NCBI GenBank assembly: GCA_030263805.2
Contig: CP136010.1
Coordinates: 4,913,001 to 4,977,000 of the forward strand
DNA length: 64,000 nt
Reading direction: 5' to 3'
Source: Pseudomonas sp. FeN3W
GTDB lineage: Bacteria > Pseudomonadota > Gammaproteobacteria > Pseudomonadales > Pseudomonadaceae
Under the pieces are notes generated by a model that saw only the letters and a program-made list of their open reading frames with translations, made no database searches and was not told the origin of the DNA. The translations under genes and the position numbers were made by a program. Positions within the stretch are counted from its first letter, which is position 1; every line of letters starts with the position of its first letter. Shown one piece after another: positions 55,108-63,392 of this stretch.

Positions 55108-56565
55108 TCAGCGTTGTGCGGTGTTCTGGTTGCGCTGACCGTAGAGGCTGACCAGCACCTGATCGAGAATCGAGGCTGCGCCCCAGGGGCGGGGGTGGTT
55201 CAGGATCGCCACGACCGCCCAGACATTGCCGTCGCCGTCGCGGCTGTAGCCGGCGATGGCGCGTACGGTGTTCAGGGTTCCCGTCTTGAGGTGCGCCTTG
55301 CCGGCGACAGGGGTATTGCGTAGGCGCTTGCGCATGGTGCCGTCCACGGCGGCCAACGGCATCGATGAAATGAATTCGGCCGAGTAAGGGCTGCGCCAGG
55401 CGGCCTGCAGCAAGCTCCCCAGTTCGCGTGCGCTGACGCGTTCGGCGCGTGAAAGCCCGGAGCCGTTCTCGATCACCAGATGCGGCGAGATAAGTCCCTT
55501 CTTGGCCAGCCATTGGCGGATGACCCGCTGCGCCGCTTTGGCATCATCGGCATCCGCTTCGTTACGGAACTCCGCGCCCAGGCTCAGAAACAGCTGCTTG
55601 GCCATGGTGTTGTTACTGTACTTGTTGATGTCCCGAATGATCTCGGTGAGGTCCGGTGAGTATGCCCTCGCCAGCAGTCGTGCTTTGCCCGGTACCTGGG
55701 CCACACGGTCGGCGCCGAGGATGCTGCCGCCGAGCTCGGCCCAGATTGCGCGTACAGCTCCTGCGGCATAGCGCTCGTGATCGAGCAGTGAAAGGTAGGT
55801 CTGCGCGCTGCAGCCGTCGGCGAGCTTGCCGGTGACCACGACGGTGACGCCATCGCCATCCGCCACTGGGTTGTAGAGCACGTCCGGCCAGCCTGGGCAT
55901 TTGCCCGCGGGCAGCGCTTTGACCCGGTTGTCGATACGAACGCTGGCGATCGGCGGCTCGACTGCGATGTTCACCTTGCCGCCATCGTTGCGGACGATGA
56001 AACGCAGCGCCTTGAGGTTGACCAGCAACGAATCCGGGCCGACCAGGAAGGGCTTGTTCTGGTCGCCGCCGTCATCGTCGAAGACCGGCAGGTCGGGCTG
56101 GACGAAATGGCTGCGATCGAGCACCAAGTCGCCAGTGACCTTTGTGACGCCGTTGGCGCGCAGATCTCGCAGCAGCAGCCAGAGCTTCTCCATGTTCAGT
56201 TTCGGGTCGCCGCCGCCCTTGAGGTAGAGATTGCCGTTGAGGGTGCCATCCACCAGCGGACCGTCGGCGTAGAACTCGGTCTTCCACTGGTGGTTGGGGC
56301 CAAGTAGTTCGAGAGCGGCATAGGTGGTGACCAGTTTCATGGTCGAGGCGGGGTTGACCGATACGTCGGCATTGACGAACGTCGGCGCCGCGTCGCCGGT
56401 CAGCGGTAGCATGACTACGGACAGTGCGTCACTGCTGATCTTGTTGGCTTTCAGTGCCTGCTCGACGCGCGGCGGCAGCGTCTGATTCACCCCGACGGCC
56501 TGGGCCGGCAGGGTCAAGGGCAGGGTGAGGACGGCTAAGGTAATGCCGCGAAGGATGGAATTCAT
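55108..56565 (-). CDS. dacB: D-alanyl-D-alanine carboxypeptidase/endopeptidase (PBP4 type)
   Basis: 485 residues with a signal peptide (MNSILRGITLAVLTLPLTLP, cleavage near AQA). Class-C penicillin-binding motifs: SxxK in NPASTMKLV (about 70), SxN in KYSNNTM and KTG in HLKTGTLN. Periplasmic; trims or cleaves peptidoglycan peptides. Start 56565 gives the best signal peptide. Convergent with rlmKL, divergent from the truncated yggL. Confidence 0.95.
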   Translation of the reverse strand: MNSILRGITLAVLTLPLTLPAQAVGVNQTLPPRVEQALKANKISSDALSVVMLPLTGDAAPTFVNADVSVNPASTMKLVTTYAALELLGPNHQWKTEFYADGPLVDGTLNGNLYLKGGGDPKLNMEKLWLLLRDLRANGVTKVTGDLVLDRSHFVQPDLPVFDDDGGDQNKPFLVGPDSLLVNLKALRFIVRNDGGKVNIAVEPPIASVRIDNRVKALPAGKCPGWPDVLYNPVADGDGVTVVVTGKLADGCSAQTYLSLLDHERYAAGAVRAIWAELGGSILGADRVAQVPGKARLLARAYSPDLTEIIRDINKYSNNTMAKQLFLSLGAEFRNEADADDAKAAQRVIRQWLAKKGLISPHLVIENGSGLSRAERVSARELGSLLQAAWRSPYSAEFISSMPLAAVDGTMRKRLRNTPVAGKAHLKTGTLNTVRAIAGYSRDGDGNVWAVVAILNHPRPWGAASILDQVLVSLYGQRNQNTAQR

Positions 56566-56836
56566 CTTACGAGCGCCTCTGGGCAAACACAGGAGGCTGG
56601 CGATTTGATTTGGCATATGTTTCCCACTGCTCTTAGGGAACGAATGCGGGCCATTATGCCCGTGCGGTAGAGGCGTCGTGCCTCTATCCGATAAGCGTAG
56701 CTGCGGTACACGGCTTACTGCAAAGACAGATGCGTACTAGGTGCGATGAGTCGAGCGCTGCTGTCGGTCATCGCCTTGGCGCGGGGTTGCTGTTAGAGTG
56801 CGCGCCGTCATCAAGTAGAAAAAGGATCGCCCCCAA

Positions 56837-56917
56837 ATGGCTACCAATCGTTCGCGTCGCCTGCGCAAGAAACTCTGTGTCGATGAGTTCCAGGTTTTGC
56901 TAATTAGCAAAAAATAA
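56837..56917 (+). pseudogene. yggL: truncated 5' end of the native yggL
   Basis: The first 19 codons (MATNRSRRLRKKLCVDEFQ) are identical in protein to the complete yggL on the other strand at 57521-57865. At DNA level there are about ten synonymous differences in 58 bases, so it is not a recent copy. Similarity stops at 56894 and the frame then reads seven foreign residues to a TAA at 56917. It lies beside dacB, the expected native place. Interpreted as the resident gene cut by insertion of the accessory region. Confidence 0.8.
56895..56912. repeat. 18-base perfect palindrome at the yggL break point
   Basis: TTTTGCTAATTAGCAAAA, starting at the base where similarity to intact yggL ends. AT-rich in a GC-rich genome. 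Could be an end of the inserted element, a recombination site or a small hairpin. Confidence 0.6.
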
Positions 56918-57450
56918 TCAGAATCTTGTCAAAAACGCTCTGCCCTTCCCGCATTGCCCCCCTCGCTTTACCTGCAAGCATACAGCCGCTTTCTGCCGAC
57001 ATGCCTCCGGGGTGTGCCACGGTATTCCAGCCAGCACTGCTTCACTCGTTAAACCCAGAACTTCGCTTCATCCAATTGACCTCAGTTGGCCCTACAGCTT
57101 GCTCCACGTCTTGCTTGTCACATTGATGAGCAAATTGGCGAAGTGTGAGGTGCCAGCGGTGAGGGTGGTAAACGATTCGGCTCAAGAGGCTAGTGAAAAG
57201 GCCAAGCATGAGTTTCGGCGCGCCTCTGATGCTGTTCTGCGACAGCCTGGGTTATCCATTTCATTGCTGGAGCCGGTCGGAGACGGCGGGGAGGGTGATG
57301 CTATATAGCGATGCTTCTGGCGAAGCTTCAAAGACGGTGAACGAGAAAAGGTTCACAAAGGGATGTGAGATGCGTTCGCTTCAGAAAGCTTGGCTCGACT
57401 GAGCTACTTAACCGCGTTTGGATTCAGCTCGACCATGATGCAATGACACA
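56918..57450. other. region without a convincing gene
   Basis: 533 bases. Short open frames exist (57126-57308 would encode a 60-residue protein starting MSKLAKCEVPAV) but none has a ribosome binding site or recognisable product. Probably remnant DNA of the accessory region. Confidence 0.5.
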
Positions 57451-57479
57451 AAAAAACCATCCAGGAGGATGGTCTTTTT
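57451..57479 (-). terminator. intrinsic terminator after the second yggL
   Basis: Minus strand: ccatcc / ggatgg with loop tcct, continued by A-T pairs and a T run, 42 bases after the yggL stop. Confidence 0.85.
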
Positions 57480-57520
57480 AATTCAGAAACCGGGTGCGCA
57501 GAGACGTCGGTTCAGCGCGA

Positions 57521-57865
57521 TCACTTTGCAACGTTGATCGGTTTCTCTGGGTACCAGGCGTCCTGCAAGGGGCTGACCTCGATCTTGGTCAGTTCGCTAC
57601 GGTTTTTCAGCCAGGCCTCAACGGTTGCGCGTTGCTCCTCACTTACCGAGCCACGCTTCGCCAGGCAGACCAAGCCGAATTCTTCGCCGCCAACATAGTC
57701 CAGGCCGTTCGCGTCCATGGCCTCTACAAAGAACGCAATCAGGAAGTCATCGACAGCTTTTTCCGAAAGGCCTTCCTTGAATTCCAGATTGAGCTCAAAC
57801 CCCAATTCCTGAAACTCGTCAACACACAGCTTCTTACGCAGACGACGGGAGCGGTTGGTAGCCAT
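57521..57865 (-). CDS. yggL: YggL family 50S ribosome-binding protein (second, intact copy)
   Basis: 114 residues of the YggL (DUF469) family: basic start MATNRSRRLRKKLCVDEFQE, then LGFELNLEFKEGLSEK and FLIAFFVEAMDANGLDYVGG. YggL binds the 50S subunit. Orientation is opposite to the broken copy 0.6 kb to the left, and synonymous divergence shows it came from a related strain or is an old paralogue. It probably restores the function lost by truncation of the native gene. Confidence 0.93.
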   Translation of the reverse strand: MATNRSRRLRKKLCVDEFQELGFELNLEFKEGLSEKAVDDFLIAFFVEAMDANGLDYVGGEEFGLVCLAKRGSVSEEQRATVEAWLKNRSELTKIEVSPLQDAWYPEKPINVAK

Positions 57866-58300
57866 GGAAAATCCTCAAAAGTAAATGCGGTGCGCATTCT
57901 ACCAGCTAATGAGTGGCACTGCTTGTTCGCGCTATGGCCGTCCTGGGCGCTGGTAGCTGCGAAAGCACGCCCACTAAGCCACTGTTTACAGTGCCACTTC
58001 GGCGGGCGACGGCGAGCCGACAGCCAGAGGACGGCTCGCTTTGTCGTGGTCACCGCATAAACTTGCCGCTCCAAGCCAGTCTTTTTTCAGCAGCCTGAAG
58101 ACAGGGGCAGGCCACCACGCCGCAACAGCTCCAGGGTGAACTGGCTAACGCTGCTTCGATAGGAGACCTGTCAAAGCTAGGCCCAGCAGCTATCGCATCT
58201 GTGCTAATAAGAAAATCAACCAAACGTCAGCTCAGGTGATAGAGTCTGGCCAACCCGATAGGCAACAGATAGATCGCTTTAAATTCAAGGGAGCTCCGAA
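57866..58300. other. promoter region of the GAPS6-like operon
   Basis: 435 bases without a gene; GC-rich on the left, turning AT-rich after about 58190. It must hold the promoters of yggL (minus) and of the operon starting at 58301 (plus). GGGAG lies seven bases before that ATG. No clear box elements identified. Confidence 0.55.
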
Positions 58301-58642
58301 ATGGACTTTATTACCACCGCAATAATTGCAAACTCTGCCTATGACATCTTCAAGTGCGGCCTGAAGCTGAGTGCTGCAAAGCTCAAGGAGCGTTTGGGTC
58401 AATGGATCAAGGAGGATGTCGTAGCAGAAGCAGTAGCAACAGAGCTAAGCAAGCTAGGAATCAATGATGAGATGAGTGAACTTGCGATTACTCGACGTAT
58501 TGAGCAGTCGCCAGAGATGGCTCAATTAATTCGCGAAATTAATGCGGCAGCAGAAATTTCTGCACCATCGATGATCACCAAAGTGACACAGCACCACACT
58601 GGTAGCGGAGACAACGTTGCCGGGAATAAGATTATTCGGTGA
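58301..58642 (+). CDS. GapS6a-like small protein of a predicted anti-phage pair
   Basis: 113 residues. The N-terminus (MDFITTAIIANSAYDIFK) is helical and hydrophobic. The C-terminus ends in TQHHTGSGDNVAGNKIIR, a motif repeated at the N-terminus of the next protein. Size, motif and gene order resemble what I recall as GapS6a of the GAPS6 system found in Gamma-Mobile-Trio elements; this is from memory, not from a search. AT-rich codon use unlike the housekeeping neighbours, and an overlap (GTGA) with the next gene. Confidence 0.65.
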   Translation: MDFITTAIIANSAYDIFKCGLKLSAAKLKERLGQWIKEDVVAEAVATELSKLGINDEMSELAITRRIEQSPEMAQLIREINAAAEISAPSMITKVTQHHTGSGDNVAGNKIIR

Positions 58643-59745
58643 TTGAGTGTAAGGGAACTCGCTTGAAAATCATTGAGCAGCATCACAGTGGTAGTGGAGA
58701 CAACGTCCAGAACAAAATTCTGAACGTAATTAAGTCACTTGCCCCAGATGACCTCCGAGTCCCAATGGAGATGGTCTTTGAGAGTCTTCGCAAGAAGGAT
58801 CTTACCACCGCCAAAATCCAATTGGACATGCTGAAGGCAACGACCAAGAGCGATCCTGAATCCTCCGCTCTAGTGGATGTAATCTCTATATACGGCGGGC
58901 TAGTCGACGCGAAGGATCATGACACAGCCTGGGGAACAGTATCGAATATCGCGGCGACCACTCAAATCCCAATGGTCAAAGATGTCTGTTTAGCTGCTCT
59001 CTTGCGCCTATCTCATAAAACTGATCAGGAAGAGCCCGCTAAACAGCACTATCTTTCAGAGCTCGCCCCTGGGCAATACGCAACTGAGGTGTACCTCAGC
59101 CAATATGCCGATGAAGCGTGCCTTGAAGATGCTGCGAGCAAGTTCGTAATTCCTGAGCCAGTGCTTACAGGTGTTGTGGTAGGGAGTCTTCGTTTGGAGC
59201 TTACTGCCTTAGCCACTAGCATGGCTCAGCGCTTAAGTAGAACTTACCCTTCCTACAACGCCAAGGTTCTAGAGGTCTTGGCGAGCGCATACGAACTTAA
59301 TCCTCGTGTCGCCCAGAAACATCTATGGCTTTGCCCCCCTGAAGTGAAACAGGAGGTAGACAGACTTGCCGAGAAGGTTGTCGAACTAATAGATATCTCG
59401 AATGGGGTCGATACGCGCCTCTACAATATGGCTTGCCCTATATTTGAAACGTATAGAGGTATTTCGCCAATAGCATTATTTAACACCCTTAAAAATAACT
59501 TGCCTCATTGGGAGTCCGCCCATACAGCAACAGCCACCACAATCAAGGCCATTGCAGGGGATGACGAAGGAATTTCTCAGCGGCAGCGCGATATCTTGGC
59601 AGCTAAAGATGACCCCCAACTCAGGGCTACTTGGTGCCGTAATTTTCTATCTGCCACTAGTTGCAGGCTGGAGGATGTAATCCGTTTTTCCGTCTGGCAA
59701 ATACGGCTGAGGTTAGCGAGTGGCTATCTAAGGACTCCCCGTTAG
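58639..59745 (+). CDS. GapS6b-like protein, N-terminal part (frameshifted)
   Basis: 368 residues as read. Starts with GTG overlapping the upstream stop; a TTG at 58663 with AAGGGA before it is an alternative. The motif IEQHHSGSGDNVQNKIL at the N-terminus repeats the end of the preceding protein. The rest is helical with tetratricopeptide-like character. After residue about 349 the frame becomes unnatural (VWQIRLRLASGYLRTPR); a -1 shift at the five T of 59685-59689 restores continuous coding (FFRLANTAEVSEWL) into the next frame. So this is the first third of a protein of about 1,120 residues. Confidence 0.7.
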   Translation: MIECKGTRLKIIEQHHSGSGDNVQNKILNVIKSLAPDDLRVPMEMVFESLRKKDLTTAKIQLDMLKATTKSDPESSALVDVISIYGGLVDAKDHDTAWGTVSNIAATTQIPMVKDVCLAALLRLSHKTDQEEPAKQHYLSELAPGQYATEVYLSQYADEACLEDAASKFVIPEPVLTGVVVGSLRLELTALATSMAQRLSRTYPSYNAKVLEVLASAYELNPRVAQKHLWLCPPEVKQEVDRLAEKVVELIDISNGVDTRLYNMACPIFETYRGISPIALFNTLKNNLPHWESAHTATATTIKAIAGDDEGISQRQRDILAAKDDPQLRATWCRNFLSATSCRLEDVIRFSVWQIRLRLASGYLRTPR

Positions 59746-62000
59746 ATGATGCAACTGAAATGGAGAAGTCTTTTGTCAACCTGCTCGGCTGTTCGTTCCG
59801 TGAGTTGGATAACGACAGTGATCTTCACCAAAAAAACCAGCTATCTCAACTTGTCGATGATTTTTGGGATGCATGGGAAGGAGAGCTGACGAACATTGCT
59901 CCAGAGCGAGTTTTCGACTTGGCTGAGAATTTAGTCAATTCAGATTTGGCTCATAAAGCTTTACGCTTCACCTCGCGCCTAATTCCAGATCAAAAATTAT
60001 GGCCATCTCCGTTTGTTTTGACACATCTGAAGTGCCTATTAGAAGCACAGCAGTACAAGACTTTTGATGATGTTATTGCAAGGGTGGCAGGGTCAGAAAA
60101 ATCCTTAACAATTTTAAGCTATCAGTCATTGCGAGCGGAGAAGCTTGGGGATATTGAGGCAGCTATCAGGATTAGTGATCAGATCGTTGCACAGTCACCA
60201 GAAATACCATATAGCTGGCTGAGAGGCTGCCAGCTACGTGCTCGGTATCAAACTGAAGATCAGCAGATCGAGTTTCATGACCAAGTACCAGATGGTCTAC
60301 TAAAAAAACACTCACATGAAGCAGTATCAATTCTTTACTTTTTTGCCATGGCAGGCAACTTCAAGCGTGTAGAACCTCGATGGGTTGAGTGGTTTATAGA
60401 GGATCCGCACGCTCTGGCTGTAGAGATGGTTAATTTTTACTTCGGACTGACTGTCAGCAGCAATAAGAAATGCGAGTTCGAGGTTTCGGCGACACTAGAG
60501 CAGTGTGTAGCTGCCGTCCAATTTGAGCAGGATGGCGACACAGTGATCAAGTTAATCGTTGATGGTCATCAAGTTTTCAATGAGTACACACTAAAATCAT
60601 CTAGCCAGCTAGCGGAGTTACTAAATAACTTAGCTGTGGGTGAGACCGGTTCGCTGGGAATGGTCAATTACAAGCTCGTAGAGCGACTTCCACCCTACGT
60701 TGCTTGCTTGAGAATTGCTCTGCGACTCCGGCATATACATAACGACGGAAGTGATTGCTTTGCAATGTTATCAATGCCTTCGGACAATGAGCAGATCATA
60801 CCGTTCTTGGAGGAAAAACTGGGTCAAAGCCAAGGCACAGGAAAACGGAAGCAGCTTAATAAAGCTGATAACATCCCGCTATATATTCGCGGGCATTTTT
60901 TGTGCCCGGACAATGCTTTCAAGGGGGCGCTGAATTGCTGGACTGATGCCGGCGTACCCAAAACAACACTTTTTGATCAGGGAAATGAATTTCCGGATGC
61001 CGTCGTGCTTGATGCATATGGTATCGGCTATCTGGCGGTGACAGATCTTGCGCAGAGCATGTTGGATATTGGTGTTAAGCTTGTATTGCCAGCAGCAACT
61101 AAGGAGGCGCTTAGCCGTTGGGTTGAAGAGATTTCTGACCAAAACTTCATGTTGATGGGGGTCACCGAAAAAGGAAAGTTGTTCCGCACGACTGCCAAGG
61201 ATATCCAGGCGCGTGATGGGCACTCATTGAGGGCGCTGCAATTGATCCTGGATAATGCGTCAATTGCTCATCCAGTCCTACATGACGCAGCGCTTGAGAT
61301 TTACTCGATCAAGAATGGCATAGACTCCACTGTATACGATGCAATGCAATTATCGATTGCAAACGATATAGCATGGCTATGCATGGACGGCGCATTCGCC
61401 GCGCTCCACAAGTCCAATCAATATGAAATAGCAAATTCTCAGGCAATTATTGCGCGAGCAATGGCAGCGAGTAATCAATTTGATTTTGAGCGCAAGCGCC
61501 ATGGACTTTTGCTGTATTCGCTAGGGGCCCTGCCATTACCAGTTACCTATGCGGAAATACATCATTTGGCCGCCCACCCTAATGCCTTGGCTGGATTTAT
61601 TCTATTCAAGATGATCCAGAACCATGGAAATCAAATTTTCGTAGGTGAGGAAAAGCCACTATTTCTTCTCGATGTGATCCAACTGCACCTTAATAGCATG
61701 TATCACTCAGGAAAAAGCCAAGCAGCTACGCGGCCACTCTATACGCCTTTGATGGACTACACGGAACATGTCTTCAACCATGGAATAAGGCTCTTTCTCG
61801 GAGCCTATGGTGACGGCAGCATCGAACGTCGATTGGCCATGGCGTTAAACCACATGGGGGCATCTTGTGGAATTTATCATCGATTCCTTGAGTTCGTTGT
61901 CGGCCACTTCCTCAATTTTGCTCAGGGACATTTCATGGACGCCAACGCTCTCCGGGTAAACCTCCAGTCGCTGGTGAGCCATCAGGAAAATCAATCATAA
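59661..62000 (+). CDS. GapS6b-like protein, C-terminal part with PIN-like domain
   Basis: About 770 residues from the frameshift (near 59688) to the stop; the TTG at 59661 is only the first possible initiator in this frame. The first 430 residues are helical, with TPR-like pairs (EKLGDIEAAIRISDQIVAQS). A PIN-nuclease-like domain follows at about 445-580: Asp in FPDAVVLDAYG, Glu in PAATKEALSRW, and Asp residues in VYDAMQLSIANDIAWLCMDG are placed as in the four-acid PIN centre. PIN domains are metal-dependent RNases. A helical C-terminus of about 190 residues follows. Likely the effector of an abortive anti-phage system if the frame is restored. Confidence 0.7.
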   Translation: MQAGGCNPFFRLANTAEVSEWLSKDSPLDDATEMEKSFVNLLGCSFRELDNDSDLHQKNQLSQLVDDFWDAWEGELTNIAPERVFDLAENLVNSDLAHKALRFTSRLIPDQKLWPSPFVLTHLKCLLEAQQYKTFDDVIARVAGSEKSLTILSYQSLRAEKLGDIEAAIRISDQIVAQSPEIPYSWLRGCQLRARYQTEDQQIEFHDQVPDGLLKKHSHEAVSILYFFAMAGNFKRVEPRWVEWFIEDPHALAVEMVNFYFGLTVSSNKKCEFEVSATLEQCVAAVQFEQDGDTVIKLIVDGHQVFNEYTLKSSSQLAELLNNLAVGETGSLGMVNYKLVERLPPYVACLRIALRLRHIHNDGSDCFAMLSMPSDNEQIIPFLEEKLGQSQGTGKRKQLNKADNIPLYIRGHFLCPDNAFKGALNCWTDAGVPKTTLFDQGNEFPDAVVLDAYGIGYLAVTDLAQSMLDIGVKLVLPAATKEALSRWVEEISDQNFMLMGVTEKGKLFRTTAKDIQARDGHSLRALQLILDNASIAHPVLHDAALEIYSIKNGIDSTVYDAMQLSIANDIAWLCMDGAFAALHKSNQYEIANSQAIIARAMAASNQFDFERKRHGLLLYSLGALPLPVTYAEIHHLAAHPNALAGFILFKMIQNHGNQIFVGEEKPLFLLDVIQLHLNSMYHSGKSQAATRPLYTPLMDYTEHVFNHGIRLFLGAYGDGSIERRLAMALNHMGASCGIYHRFLEFVVGHFLNFAQGHFMDANALRVNLQSLVSHQENQS

Positions 62001-62275
62001 AACCGATGAGCCGTATCCCAAATCAGTGCAAGTGCGCTATTTGGCCATAGCAGCAAGGTTCTTCAGGGCTATCAACCCTCGCTGGATGGACAGCTGCATA
62101 ATGTCTTTATTTAAAGGCGCTAAGTAGAATATTCTCATCTAACGTATTGAAATGCATACATTAGAGACTTGCGCCCGTAAAACGCGCCTGGCATATGTAA
62201 AATAGCGCTCGACGACCGATTCCCCCCCAGCTCCTCTCGTTGGATAGCGAAGCCCATAAGGCCCGCTTTTTTGTG

Positions 62276-62371
62276 CTAGTTGCCAGGAACAAAATCCCAG
62301 GCCAGCACCACCACATAGGTTCCTGCTATTGCCCGCACGCGCAGGACATCACCGCTCACAGATTCACGCAT
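62276..62371 (-). CDS. small open reading frame with strong ribosome binding site, possible gene remnant
   Basis: 31 residues beginning MRESVSGDVLRVRAIAGTY and then VVVLAWDFVPGN. AAGGAGG lies nine bases before the ATG, an almost perfect site, so translation is likely. It looks like the start of a longer protein cut by a stop, or a true microprotein. Not recognised. Both sides (62001-62275 and 62372-62522) show nothing else recognisable. Confidence 0.35.
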   Translation of the reverse strand: MRESVSGDVLRVRAIAGTYVVVLAWDFVPGN

Positions 62372-62522
62372 TGCCACATCCTCCTTGGTGACCGCTGACA
62401 CCTTTCTAGCGGGGAATTCAACGCTAAAGGGTAGATGCACTCGCCGTAATTGCCGCCACGGCAATATGAAGTTTCGGCGACGATTTATATCCCTTCAGCG
62501 CGAGTCTGGCTGAAGCGGGCAC

Positions 62523-63218
62523 CTACAGGCGGATGCCACAGGACTTCGGCGTGGCGAACTGCGTAGGCTCTTCGCCCAGCGGAAAGGCAACGACGTACAG
62601 GACATTGGCGGACATCGGTTCAGTGGCTGGGTTTGATCCCCATTTCATCTTCACCTTTCGTTCGCCGTAGAGCAGAGACACTCCAAGCGCGTTGAGTGCA
62701 TCGATCAACGACTGCAACTCGTCATACACGTCGATTTTCTGCCTTTCGCTATACAGGTCGGCGCAATCGCGGTACTCCATGAAATAGTCCACCAAACTGG
62801 AAAATGCTTCCTCGGCTTCGCGGGGCAACTCGAACGCCGGCTCGGAAATGTCCGCCGTACTAGTTGTCACCAGTTTGGCTTGCTGCCTCCCTGTGGTCAG
62901 CGGTGTGGCCGCCAAGGTGACATTCTCTTTGTCGAATCTCTCTTGGGCGGCCCTTAATTCTTCCTCGGAGGGAATCTCGTAGGCCTTGTTGAAAACATCG
63001 ATGTCCTCGAACTCGAATGCTCGCGCCAGGGCACGTCGTGTGTTGAAGTCTCCTGACTGGCCTTTCTCGACTCGCTGAATCGTTCGCTCACTCAACCCTG
63101 AGATCCCAGCTAGCTGCTCTTGAGACCAGCGGTTGGATTCGCGAAACAATCTGACGCACTGAGCAAGTTCAGTAGGAGTGAGTGGACGGGGTTGCTGGCT
63201 GGATTCAGAGGTTTTCAT
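62523..63218 (-). CDS. XRE-family helix-turn-helix regulator
   Basis: 231 residues. A helix-turn-helix at about 18-75 (ESNRWSQEQLAGISGLSERT then IQRVEKGQSGDFNTRRALAR) is followed by a linker and a helical C-terminal part of about 100 residues with no known domain. Such regulators are common in mobile regions. It follows, on the opposite strand, the GAPS6-like operon but is separated by 520 bases, so control of that operon is only a possibility. Confidence 0.85.
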   Translation of the reverse strand: MKTSESSQQPRPLTPTELAQCVRLFRESNRWSQEQLAGISGLSERTIQRVEKGQSGDFNTRRALARAFEFEDIDVFNKAYEIPSEEELRAAQERFDKENVTLAATPLTTGRQQAKLVTTSTADISEPAFELPREAEEAFSSLVDYFMEYRDCADLYSERQKIDVYDELQSLIDALNALGVSLLYGERKVKMKWGSNPATEPMSANVLYVVAFPLGEEPTQFATPKSCGIRL

Positions 63219-63392
63219 TTTGCTGCTCCATCACGTTGAACGATGTAGCTAGTGTGGAGAGTAGACAGCCAGGCCAACACGACAGGAACACGACAGTGAA
63301 CTGACAAAGGGGGCGCCTCGATTCTCATTGCTGAAACCGTACCTTTGCATGTTTGGCTGGCAACAAGGTACGTCGGGGGCAGTTGAGCGAGA

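Noticed and set aside
57126..57308. 60-residue frame MSKLAKCEVPAV in the accessory region
   Set aside because: No ribosome binding site before the ATG and no recognisable features; treated as chance.
59680..59695. programmed -1 ribosomal frameshift site
   Set aside because: No canonical slippery heptamer; a simple one-base loss in a T run explains the break better. Kept only as a possibility in the findings.
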